21,206 nucleotides of DNA from the NCBI GenBank assembly GCA_943704525.1, contig CALSCQ010001759.1, positions 1 through 21,206 of the forward strand, given 5' to 3'. Both the position numbers and the translations under genes were made by a program. Shown here piece by piece: positions 11,001-20,784 of this stretch; position 1 is the stretch's first letter; each line of letters opens with the position of its first letter. The DNA is from Pigoraptor vietnamica (lineage: Eukaryota > Opisthokonta > Filasterea). A model generated the notes under the pieces. It did no database searches. It saw nothing but the letters and a program-made list of their open reading frames with translations, and had not been told where the DNA came from.

Positions 11001-11668
11001 GCAGAGCAATCGGCGGCTTCCTCCTATGGCGGACGAGACGGTCGTCGAGATACTCGGCGTGTGCGAGGCCAAGCTCACCAAGCTCATTGCGTCGCTCGAT
11101 CAGTTTGGGGTGGAGAAGGAGCGCGTCGATCTCCCGCGCGAATTCCCTCTGCCAAAGAACAACGTGCGCATCAAGCTGCCGCAGAAGGACAACATCGAGG
11201 AAGTGCTCCTGAGCACCGGTGAGTGCGCGCGCATGTTGTGTGTGTTGGGAGACGTCAGGGAGGGGGATGAGTGCGCGCGCATGTTGTGTGTGTTGGGAGA
11301 CGTCAGGGAGGAGGATGAGTGCACGCGCATGTTGTGTGTGTTGGGAGACGTCAGGGAGGGGGATGAGGGATGAGTGCACGCGCATGTTGTTGGCTCTTGG
11401 GGCTGTTGTGTGTGTTGGGGACGCAACACATGCACACACGCATTACGCCTACAGAGCAAGCGCGCACACATGCTTTCACTATACACTCTCTCCCGCGTTT
11501 TTTTGCTCACCCACCCGTGCCTCTGTCCCTTCAGCGCCCATGGACTTTGAGGACGAGGAGAGCGGCGACGACGACCTGCTGGACCGCGAGGGCATGAAGA
11601 AGCAGGCCAACAACCTCGTCGAACAGAAGCGCAAAAAGAAGAAGAACAAGGGACGAAAGAAGATCTAA
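8046..11668 (+). CDS. ODAD3: Outer dynein arm docking complex subunit ODAD3/CCDC151 (11 exons)
   Basis: A coiled-coil protein needed to assemble and anchor outer dynein arms on the doublet microtubules of motile cilia. Exons are 8046-8164, 8279-8400, 8559-8706, 8935-9109, 9386-9521, 9670-9887, 10054-10242, 10391-10471, 10649-10861, 11005-11218 and 11535-11668; phases agree at every join and give 582 residues, near the human protein (595). Family landmarks recalled from animal CCDC151 are present: LLEGDRRAYFETAQW, where human has LLEGDRKAFFESSQW; LRVIENRLEKALLKSEEA; YEEAFRKIKSAAGVFDINDVVQKF; LEELKATYEQEIQRLGELK; and EEYEELKFS-like segments around exon 9, then the acidic FEDEESGDDD. Heptad-rich helices run through most of the protein, and the C-terminus is Lys-rich (KRKKKKNKGRKKI). 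Introns hold GT, G-rich and 48-bp tandem repeats. The paralogues CCDC114/CCDC63 fit the N-terminal motif less well. Confidence 0.9.
8741..8793. repeat. 18-bp G-rich tandem repeat in ODAD3 intron 3
   Basis: Three head-to-tail copies (18, 18 and 17 bp) of a unit close to TGGGGGGTTGGGTTCAAT, followed by another G run. Successive GGG/GGGG blocks give the plus strand (the sense transcript) potential to form G-quadruplexes inside the intron. Confidence 0.88.
9170..9268. repeat. GT microsatellite in ODAD3 intron 4
   Basis: About 100 bp of (GT)n interrupted by GC steps (gtgtgcgtgt words). It lies between exon 4 and exon 5. The Cys/Val-rich and His/Thr-rich open frames it produces on both strands are artefacts. 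Confidence 0.92.
11221..11394. repeat. 48-bp tandem repeat starting at the ODAD3 intron 10 donor
   Basis: Three 48-bp copies (11221-11268, 11269-11316, 11317-11364) with few differences, a 7-bp spacer (gagggat), then a partial fourth copy. The first unit begins two bases into the intron, so the array includes the donor's own gagtgc; in later copies the base before it makes 'atgagtgc' rather than 'gtgagtgc', so duplicated GT donors are not created. 48 is a multiple of three, which leaves a frame open through the array and into exon 11. Confidence 0.93.
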
Positions 11669-12073
11669 GGGCCACGCCGCTCTTTGCGCCCCCTTGCCTT
11701 TGCCTAGTAAATAACACCGTGTCTTTGCTTTGCGTCCCCGTTTGTTTTTCCTGCGACGCACGGTTCGTGCAGAGCGACTACCGCCTCGCAACTCGCGTCA
11801 ATCAACCCAAAGAGCCCGTCGCTAGTTTTCAATGCGCTTCTCCCCTTTCGTCCGACGGCCGTCGCGAATCACCAACGACCCTAAGCTGCGACGACTGCCA
11901 CGCCACGCAAGGGCAAAAAAAAAAAAAAAAAACACTCCGTCCACGGCGCCGTGCCTCTGACAAAAGGGTGAGATGGAGAGGGATGGGCGTCGTGGACGAA
12001 GCGGTCACGTGGTGGCTACGCGGCGAGTGTGTGAAAGTGTAACACGCCGAACTAAAAAAGAAGTTTTGAAGGC

Positions 12074-12141
<68 letters not shown>

Positions 12142-12192
12142 CTTGTTACTCGGTAACACGCGGGTGCTCCCATTTGCAGTTCGACATCTACC
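11669..12192. other. Spacer with two poly(A) tracts between ODAD3 and the WD40-AAA gene
   Basis: About 520 bp holding the ODAD3 3' region (gtaaataacacc near 11706 may serve in 3'-end formation), an 18-base A tract (11915-11932) and the 65-base A tract listed next. No coding frame is supported; the Lys/Phe runs seen in translation come from the A tracts. A tttgcag at 12174-12180 resembles a splice acceptor, so an untranslated first exon of the downstream gene is possible. Confidence 0.5.
12075..12139 (+). repeat. Poly(A) tract of 65 bases
   Basis: An uninterrupted run of 65 A residues 53 bp before the proposed start of the WD40-AAA gene. The words gtaacacgcc (12040-12049) and gtaacacgcg (12153-12162) flank it as a 9/10-base direct repeat. 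That could be a target-site duplication around a short retroposed tail, but the insert between them is too small and featureless to name an element. Confidence 0.85.
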
Positions 12193-15100
12193 ATGCGACG
12201 CACATCGAGCCGCAGACCCGCGCCACGTGCGCGCGTTCCCGACGCCATGTCGGGTGCGGGAGGGCGGCGCGTTACCGTCAACCTCGACATCTCGTTCGAA
12301 AGGGTCAGCGACGACAACGGAAAAAACGCAGTCTCAGTCGCGAACGACGCTCCAGAAGTGGTCGAGGTCATCGATTTGGTACAAGGCCCGCCGCTTATCT
12401 GCAACGCGAGAAGCCCCGTGCGTGCCGTGTCGCTGTCTCGCGACGCCCGGCTGCTGGCGACGGGACACGATGACCGCAGCTGGCGTGTGTGGGAGGGCCG
12501 CGCGTGTGTCGCATCAGGCTCGGTGCACAACGGCGCCGTCGAATCGGTCGCTTTTTCGCCCACGAGCCTCCTGCTGGCCACCGCGAGCGGCACAACTGTG
12601 GGGCTCTGGGACATCTTTTCCGCGAGGTGCCTGAACACGCTCATTCACGAGGGGCCGGTGAGGGCGATTGCATTCACGCCGTCGGGCGGGGTGCTTGTAA
12701 CTGGCGGTGAGTGCGGCATCCGCCTGTGGGATGCGCGCTCGTGCACATTGCGCGGAACAATTTTCATGAAGGACCCGAGCCCCGTGAGCGCGCTCGCTGT
12801 GGGCCGTGTGGGCGGCGTGGTGGTGGTTACGACGGGACACGAGGACGGTCGCGCGTGCATATGGAACGCGACTACGGGGCAGTGCGCGCACACACTCGAA
12901 GGCAGCGAAAGCGCCGTTACGTCTGTCGCGATAAGCGCGGATGGCGAGTTTGTAGCGACGCTCGATCTCGACTGCGCGGTGTCCCTGTGGCATACGGCGA
13001 CGGGGCTGCGCGCGGGCGACTTGAGCGATCTCGGCGTTGACACCAATGCCCTGTGCCTCGAGTTTTCGCCGGACAGCCGCACGCTGGCGATAGGGACGGA
13101 CCAAGGGGCCGTGGTCTTGTGGGACGTGGCGCGGCGCGTGCGCGCGGGTTACTGGAAGTCGAACAACTGCGGCGTACGCTGCCTTTCGTTCGCGGCCGAC
13201 GGCACCAAGGTGGCGGTCGGTTACGCGGACGCGGCGCACGTGATCGACACGGCGACCGGCCTAATTGCGCGCGCGGATTTCCTCTCGAGCTTCTTCAACG
13301 GTACGAAGGCGCGGCGGGAGGCGCAGGTGCGTCCGCTGACGGTGACGCCGCGCCGCGCCAAGCGCGCGCGGAGGAAGAAGCTGGACTGGGCCAAGGCGCT
13401 CGCCGACGAGCCCTCGATTGCGCTCCACCGGGACGAAGGAACGGGCGACACGCTGCTGCACGTGGCGGCCGCGACGGGCAACGTGGACGGCGTGCGCGCT
13501 CTGCTGGGCGCGTCTGCCCTCGTGGGCGCTGTGAACACCCAGGGATGCACGGCCCTCCACACGGCCGCAAGCGCGGCTGCGGAACACCCCTCGGCCGTGG
13601 AAGCGCTGAAGCTGATGGTGGCCGCGTGCCCGGCGGCGCAGACGGTGCGGTCGGACAGGGGAAGGACGGCACTGCACGACGCGGTGCGCGCTGGGTGCAC
13701 GGATGCGGTGGCCGCGCTGTGCGAGACGGAGACGGGGCGGTCGCTCGTGGACGCGGAGGACGAGTCGGGCGACACGCCCCTCGTGCTCACCGTCAAGACG
13801 TGGGCAGCCTCGCGGTGCGAAATTGTGTCGCGGCTTCTCGACTGCGGCGCGAATCCCGCGGCGTGCAGCGCGGACGGTCGCACGGTGCTGGAGATTCTTC
13901 GCGGGAAGGGCGCGGCGGGGGAAAACACGCGTCGACTGGAGGCGCTCGTCACGCGCGCGATCGAGAGCGGCGAGTGGGCCGTCTCGTATTCCGCGTGGGT
14001 TGACGAGTGTCCGGGGCGCGGCGATCGGCTCAAACTGCCGTCGCCCGCGTGGTCTGTGCGCGAGGACGCTGTAGTGGCTGATGCGTTGGGGCGTGTGCGG
14101 TCGGGCGCGTTTGCGCCGACGGACAGCGTATTTGAATCCCTGGCGACTGAGGACCCCGCCGGCCACCTGTACGCCGCGCTGGCCTATCTGTCGATGTGGG
14201 AGTGCGACGCGGGCGACGCGGAGGCGGCGCTGCGAAAGTACGAGGCGTCGACGGAGGGGGCATTCCACCCGCTCTTTGTCCTCGCACACGCGCGCCTGGC
14301 GAAGGCCGCGAGCCGTCTGGCACGTGCCGGCGCGCTCTTTCACCGTTTTGAGGAGACGCAGCCCGCGCTCGCCCTCGAATGGCTGCAACCGCGCGAGCGG
14401 CGCCTGCTGGGCCACACGAGCGCAAGCGACGACGATGCGCAGGACGAGCCGTCGGACGCGGCGTCGTCGCGCAAGGCGGGGGTGACGGCCACCCCCGCGG
14501 GCCAAATCAGCGAGCGGTGGGCGCAGCTGAGGGAGTTCTTGGACGAAGAGCAGCGCGCCCCGATGGACGAGCTGCTGATGATGGAGGGGCTCGTGCGCGT
14601 GAAGGAGGCGGCGCTGCGCATCTACGCCGACGTCCTCGCCAACGACAAGCTCCGCCGCAACGGCCACGGCGCGGCGGTGAGTACCAAGACGCTCAACTTT
14701 GTGTTCGCGGGAAATCCCGGCACGGGCAAGACGACGGTCGCGCGCCTTTTTGCGAAGCTGCTGTCAGCCGCCGGCGCGCGGGCGGGCCACAACTTTGTGT
14801 CGATGACGGCGCAGGACGCCCTCCGCATGGGACCGCAAAAGTTTTCCGCGCAGCTGACGGCGCTCACGGGCGCGAAAAAGTCTGCGGGTCCACCCCCGAG
14901 CATCGACCGCATCGGAGCAAAGGTGCGCGGGACCCCTTTTTTTTCCTGTGTGGTGCAGCATGGCCGCTCCCGTTGAATATACCCTTCGGTGTCGAATTGC
15001 GTCGCAGAGGGCCGTTGTTTACTTTGTGCGAGATTTTGGCTGTGTGCGACTGACGCACGTGCCTTGTTTTTGCAGGTGGAGGTGTGCAGCAACGGCAACT

Positions 15101-18100
15101 GGTACCCGGCGACAGTGGTGCAGCTACCCACACCGCCCGTCAACGCCGGCATGTTTATTAACATCGTGCAACCCCAGCAAGAATCCCGTTTCACCGTGCG
15201 CTTTCCGGACGGCCAGGAGGAGACTGTGCCGCGCGCTCAGCTGCGCATCGTCCAACCGAACGAGCACATGGTGGGCGGTGTGCTCTTTCTCGACGAGGCA
15301 TACGACCTGGAGCCCAAGACAGAATCTGACGTGGGTGGCGTCTTGTTTGTTCATGTGCGCGTGTGCTTTTGTTGTGTCTGTGCGGGTGCGCGCAGGAATG
15401 CATGTGTTTGCGTTTGCGTGCGCGTGCGCGGGTGCGCGTGTGTGTTTCCGTGCGTATGAATCGGTTGACAGGCGCCCCATCCGCAATGCAGGGACGGGCC
15501 ATTCTCGCCGAGATTATGTCGGCCGCCGAGGACCACCGCGACACTGTCACCATCATTCTCGCGGGGTACAAGGACGACATTGAGAACAAGCTGTTTGCGT
15601 TCAACGTCGGCCTCGCGTCGCGCTTCGAGACGATCGCCTTTGACGACTACAGCGAGGACGAGCTCTATCGGATATGGAAGGGCCTCTGCGCTGGCAAGAG
15701 CTGGGAATGTCCCGAGGACGTGTGCGCCGTCGCCACTCGCCGCGTTGCGCGTGGCATCGGCCGCAAGGGCTTTGGGAACGCGCGCGCCGTCCGCCGGCTG
15801 TTTGAGCAGACAGTGAGCGAGGCCAAGCTGCGGTACCTTGCGGAGCCCGACGAGCGCGCCAGGCCCCAAATGACGATGGAGGACGTCATTGGACTCGAGC
15901 CCACGCGCGAGACGAACCCCGAGCTGGACGCGGCGCTGCGGGAGTTGGAGGCGACGACGGGGCTGGCGGAGGTCAAGGCGACGGTGAATGCGCTCGTGCG
16001 GCTGTCGCACAACAACTACCACCGCGAGAAGCGCGGGGAGCGTACCGACGATGTGACGCTGTGCAAGCTGTTTGTTGGGAATCCCGGCACCGGCAAGACG
16101 ACGGTGGCGAAGATTTACGGGCGGATATTGCGTGCGCTGCGGCTGTTGAGCAACGGCGAGGTCATGTATAAGACGGCGAGTGACTTTGTCGGTGACGTCG
16201 TGGGTGCGTCACAGCAGAAGACGCGCGCGATTGTGGAGATGGCGCAGGGGAAGGTGCTGTTGATTGATGAGGCGTACAACCTGGACGACAAGTTGTACGG
16301 GAAGCAGGCGGGTATAAACGCATGCACACACACACACACACACGCACACGCACACGCACACACACGCACACACGTCTCTTACGGTAAGGCGGGTGGCCGG
16401 ACTGACCGCGGCGTACACACGCATGTGCACACGTATCACACACATATACACACGCACACACACACACACGCACACACGTCTCTTACGGTAAGGCGGGTGG
16501 CTGAGGTTTCGCGGAGCATGCATCCATACTCTCTGACACCACGCAACACGTGCATTTTCCTGACGAGCGCGAGATTGGCATGATCCCCCTCCGTTTCCTG
16601 CTGACGCCCTGAATACGCGAGCAGGCGCTCGATACAATCGTGGAGCTGGTGAGCGGGCGCCCCGGGGAGGACATTGCGGTGGTGATGGCAGGCTACGAAC
16701 CGCAGATTATGAAGATGCTGCGCGAGCAGAACCCGGGCCTCGCGCGCCGCTTTGACGCCGCGAACCCCCTCCGCTTTGCTGACTATTCGGACGACGACCT
16801 CCTGCGCATGATGTCGGAGTGGTGCCGCAAGGATCAGGTGGGTCTCAGCGCGCGCACGTGCTCACCGACGCCCTCGCAGGACGCCGTTTTGCGTATGGTC
16901 TGCATGCAGACACTGTGTTGATGCGCACTCGGCGGATTGCCGTTCTCATCCAAAGCCGATGCTCCGCAGCTGCGCATGCCTATCGACGTGAAGGCGCGCC
17001 GTGGCGAAGCTCGCCCGGCTGCGTGCACTCCCGAACTTTGGGAACGCCGGCGCCCTTCAGACGATGCTTGCCGCGGCCAAGTCGCGCTGCACGGACCGCC
17101 TGCAGCGCGCGCGCGAGAACAAGCAGGTCGCGCTGCTTCAGATTGAGTGGGACGACGTTGAGGGGGCGGCTGCGGGGCGCGCACATCCCCTGGACGCACT
17201 TGCCGGACTGTACGGCATGGACGACCTCCACCGGCGGCTGAGCGATCTCGGGCGGCGCGTGAGCGTGCGGCAAAGGGAAGGGCGGCCCGTGCAGGGGCTC
17301 GTCGGCAACTTTGTGTTTACGGGGAACCCGGGCACTGGCAAGGTGGCGTACATTGGCGACCGCACGCACATGGTCACGACTCCTATTCTTTTCCCTGTTC
17401 GGCAGCGCCTTGTACCCCGTTTCGTGTTGCTTCAGTGGACCCCATTCCCTCCGCCTTTGCGTCGTAACACACTGTGGCTGCCGTGTTGCAGACAACAGCC
17501 GCGAAGCTCTTTGGGAGTGTTCTCCATGGCTACGGTCTCCTGGCAACGGACCACGTGGAGATGTCGTCGGCGATGGACCTCACCGGCGAGTACATGGGGC
17601 AGACAAAGGACAAGGTGCGTAACAGCGCGTACCGAACTGTACGGGCTGCTGCTGTGGATTTGAGGACGTGTCAAACAAGCAGGAGGGGTTAGGTTAAGGT
17701 CACGCACTGAGTCGACATGATCTCGCCCCTGTCTATCTGCTTTCCTCAGTACGACTGACATGCGTGTTTGCTACTGCTTTCTTTGAGTTTACCCCTCACA
17801 CATGCTCCCCGCGTGCCTCCCCGCAGGTCCAGAAGGCGATGGACGCGGCGCGCGGCGGCGTTCTCTTTATCGACGAGGCCTATGAGCTTGGCCGCGGAAT
17901 GTACGGCGAGGAGGCGCTGACCAAGCTGCTCTCGATGCTCACGGAGGACGCTTACAAGGACGGCAAGACGGTTGTCATTATGGCGGGCTATGCGCCGCAG
18001 ATGCACGGTATGCTCGCGCGCAACCCGGGGCTCAAGTCGCGGTTCACCGAATTCCTCGACTTTGCCGACTGGGATCCCGCCAAGTGCGCGGACTTTGTGC

Positions 18101-19050
18101 TGCGCGCGCTGTCCGTCGACGCGAAGCCGCAGCCGTACGTGCTCGGCGACGGGTCGGACGCGGAGAGGGATTCGATGCGCGCGGCTCTGATGGGCGCGTT
18201 TGAGACTCTGCAGGGACGGGAGGGTTGGGCCAACATTCGCGACGCTGTGCGCATGGCGCACGAAGTGGAGACGGCGCGCGAAGTGCGCGTGGCGCTCGAC
18301 TTGGACGCGGGGCGCGCGCGGTCCGCTCGGCCGTTTGTGACTTTGCAGGACGTGCGGGCTGCCGCTGCGGCTTTTATCCAGTCCCGCCCAGACGCGCCAG
18401 ACGCATCGCAGGCGCTGAAAGCTACGGGCGCAGGGCAGTCGGATGAACGTCGCGATGGAGGCAAGAGGATGGAACCCGAGCCGCGTGCGCGGGAGGCCGA
18501 GCCGCCGCAGAAAGTGCAACGGCGGACGGAGAGCAGAGAGTCGTTTGCGGCAGCGCGAAAGGAGAAGGCGGCCGAAGAGACGGCGAAAGGCTTTGCGGAG
18601 GACGTTGACAGGGAGTGGGTGGACGTGGCGGCGGAGGACACCCCCGCGGCGGGCGACTGGTTCGGAATGGCCGCGGGAGAGCTCCGTGCCATCAACGACG
18701 CGCTCGACCGCCTGCAGTTGAAGACGGAGGCATCCCTCTCGGCGCTCGCTGCGTCCGGACTCGGGGCGGAGGAGCTTGCCGCAGAGCTTGTGCGCGCGGG
18801 GATGTCGGCCGCTTCCGCGCGCGACGCCGTGAGTCGCTATTGTGAGGCGTGGGCCCGAGCCCGCGAGAGTGGGCGTTCTGACGGCGCGGCGGCAGCTGCC
18901 GGGGCGGAGATGGGCCGTGTTCCCATAACCCGCCCCATAGTGCAGTGCCAGGTGTGCAGACGCACGGGCAACTATTGGGCGCCGTGCTGGGTCGCCCCGA
19001 TGCAGATCGGGACGGAGGTGGTTGGGTACAAGCTCGTGGGCGATGTGTGA
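12193..19050 (+). CDS. WD40-ankyrin-triple CbbX/CfxQ-type AAA+ ATPase, about 1,928 residues (7 exons)
   Basis: Proposed exons are 12193-14922, 15076-15330, 15492-16307, 16625-16914, 16994-17342, 17492-17614 and 17827-19050. Residues 73-365 form seven WD40 repeats (RLWD, VVLWD-type ends), a complete propeller; 387-397 (PRRAKRARRKK) is nuclear-localisation-like; about 417-570 holds four to five ankyrin repeats (GDTLLHVAAATG, GCTALHTAA, GRTALHDAV); about 655-740 is helical, perhaps TPR-like. Three AAA+ modules follow, with Walker A GNPGTGKT at 840-847, 1191-1198 and 1474-1481, and Walker B FLDEAYDL (D983), LIDEAYNL (D1254) and FIDEAYEL (D1537). Each keeps the LAGY/MAGY sensor strand and SRF or RRF arginine finger of the CbbX family. 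Exon 2 inserts a Tudor-like segment into the first module. The tail has CxxC plus a third Cys (QCQVCRRTGNYWAPCW). ATP-driven remodelling is expected; the substrate is unknown. The exon 3 donor and the exon 4/5 junction are uncertain, and M19 at 12247 (gccATGTCGG) is an alternative start. Confidence 0.88.
16319..16501. repeat. AC microsatellites with an exact 37-bp duplication in an AAA-gene intron
   Basis: Two (CA)n blocks each end in the same 37-bp word: 16361-16397 and 16465-16501 are identical. Both copies contain tacggtaaggcgggtggc, which includes a good splice-donor-like g|gtaagg and resembles the end of the preceding exon (tacgggaagcaggcgggt, 16296-16313). This suggests local duplication around the splice junction. 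Confidence 0.88.
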
Positions 19051-19474
19051 GTGTGCGCGCGTATTTATCAGCAAGACCATAAAGCACATGCATGGGTGAC
19101 ATTCCAAACGGTCGTTTCCCCTCACGGACCAGTGAGACAAACGGCAGTGTCAATTGTCGAGCAATTATGGCCAAAGGGCGGAATATAAGCCGACGATATC
19201 AGAGATTCACTCAGAGTTTTATTACCAGAACCCGAGTGTGCGCTGGGCGGCACACCCGCGCGCCTTCGCAGCGCGTTGGCGAGGTGCTATCTAAAGGCGC
19301 CAAACAGAATACTGTGTAAAAAGGCGACATTTCGTCCGAGAAACCCCGCTCGGTGCAGTGAGTTTAGCAAACACAACGCAAGCACCTCTGCCAATTTCGT
19401 CACGTGAGCTGCGTAGCGGACTAACAAGCCCGAGAGCGAGAAGAAAACGCAGTTTGGGCTTTGAGACGGCGTCA
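19051..19474. other. Convergent intergenic region between the AAA gene and TFIIE-alpha
   Basis: About 420 bp separate two convergent stop codons, so both 3' ends and polyadenylation sites should lie here. An ataaag (19079-19084) lies 29 bases after the plus-strand stop. No gene or repeat is recognised in it. Confidence 0.5.
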
Positions 19475-20751
19475 TCACGCGAGTCCGGCGAGTTCGTCGC
19501 TGAGGCGCTGGAATTCCTCCAGCTCTTCTGACGTCATGTGCTGCACGACGTCATCCGGGATGCTGTCCACGCGATATTCAACACCACCCACAAACATCTG
19601 TGCAACAACAAAGGCGACGGTCAGCAGAACCCACACGCGCGCACACATAACGGAACACGCAAACTCACGCAGAGGCGCGCAAAGACACAAAAAAAAAATG
19701 AATAAAGACGATAAACGCACATTGCTCGGAACGATTGAAAACCACTTGAAAACCCACCGTCGGAACTTCGTCAGCGGATCCACCGACATCGACCTCCATC
19801 GCGGTCGGCTCTTGTGGGGCGGGTGCGGCGGGCGTGGCGGTGGGCGGAGCGGGGGCGGCTGTTTGTTTGGCGTAATACTCTGCCAAGCGCCTCCGGGTTT
19901 CCTGGTCGACCTCGCCCTTCGCCTGCGACTCGACGACCTCGGCTTCCTGCTTGGGCGCAGGGGCTGCTGCGGGGACGAGGGAGAATTAGGGTCATACTGC
20001 AGCCACGATGGGAGCGGAGAGAGAGAGAGGATGAATAGGAACGGTATAACAAACCAGGGCTGCAACGAGGATGAATACGAACGGTATAACAAACCAGGGC
20101 TGCAACACACGACGGAAGTGCGCACACTCACTTCCAAGCAGACTTGCGTCGACGGTGACGGTGCTCTGCTTGATCCACTCTGGCAGCTCTTTTTTCGGCT
20201 GCGGCGGCGTGAGGTGAGTCAAGATATATCACAGAAACAAGCAAAATAACATAGAAAATAAACAGAGCGAAACAAAAGAACGAAAACAGTTCAAAACAAA
20301 AAAGCAGCTCAAGAGGCGAGAGCACACCTTGACTTCCGCCTTGTCGCCGTCGAGCGACACTTTGATGTTAACCTCCGCATTCGCAAGGCTCGCGGCCGTG
20401 ATAACGTGCCCGCCGCCGTGGCCACCGCCGTGTCCGCCGCCACCTGAACCAGCAGCGCGCGAGCGGTGCTCCAGCGACGACGCCTGTGTGGAGACACATA
20501 GAGTAGCAGCGGTGTGAGTGCATGTTCGTGCGCACGCCCAATGAGTGTCACATGGGCATCTCCAGTTGCAGTCGCAGCCACATGCATAGGGATTGGGCGC
20601 GATGACGCGATTTGAGGAAATGACGCACCCCGAGGGCCTCGCGGAGCATCCCTTCGACCTGCTTGATAGCCACGTGCTCCGTCTCCTTCAGCAGTTCGGT
20701 CACCGGTCGCAGCTGTTCGTTCAGCCGCGCAATCGCCTGCTCCACATTCAC
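19475..20751 (-). CDS. GTF2E1: Transcription initiation factor TFIIE subunit alpha, C-terminal part (5 exons, incomplete)
   Basis: TFIIE-alpha helps load and regulate TFIIH at RNA polymerase II promoters. Exons on the minus strand are 20751-20629, 20483-20328, 20198-20132, 19966-19758 and 19597-19475, all GT-AG with matching phases, giving the last 225 residues. Resemblance to human GTF2E1, from memory: AIARLNEQLRPVTELLKETE against [38 protein letters not shown] against the region around QNVVINMDDQED; ELPEWIKQSTV against ERPIWLRESTV; and the C-terminal MFVGGVEYRVDSIPDDVVQHMT against [24 protein letters not shown]. The linker in the second visible exon is Gly/His-rich (GGGGHGGGHGGGH). A proline/alanine-rich acidic spacer precedes the last exon. 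The winged-helix and zinc-ribbon exons must lie past the right edge, because 20752 to the end reads as intron. The gene is cut by the window rather than visibly broken. Confidence 0.85.
20027..20106. repeat. 40-bp tandem duplication in a TFIIE-alpha intron
   Basis: Two adjacent 40-bp copies (20027-20066 and 20067-20106) starting gaggatgaata differ at one base. They sit inside the minus-strand intron between exons 20198-20132 and 19966-19758. The very low divergence indicates a recent duplication. Confidence 0.93.
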
Positions 20752-20784
20752 CTGAGAAGCGGAGAAGCGTAAGAGAGTTGGTTG

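Noticed and set aside
11221-11394. CRISPR-like or protein-coding repeat array
   Set aside because: Units are contiguous without unique spacers, and the array lies in an intron of a eukaryotic gene.
11829-12644. 271-residue minus-strand frame with a long Phe run
   Set aside because: The Phe run is the poly(A) tract read on the other strand; the rest is antisense to the WD40 start.
13261-14667. 468-residue minus-strand open frame, with overlapping plus-strand frames at 13053-14003
   Set aside because: Shadows of the WD40-ankyrin exon; Arg/Ala/His-rich, no recognisable fold, while the other frame shows clear WD40, ankyrin and AAA motifs.
17746-19140. 464-residue minus-strand open frame
   Set aside because: Antisense to AAA module 3 and its tail, which carries Walker B and sensor motifs in the plus frame; the minus frame has no domain signature.
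19475-20137. 220-residue continuous minus-strand frame ending at the TFIIE-alpha stop
   Set aside because: It reads through introns of TFIIE-alpha; its intron part is hydrophobic low-complexity sequence in the wrong frame for the preceding exon.
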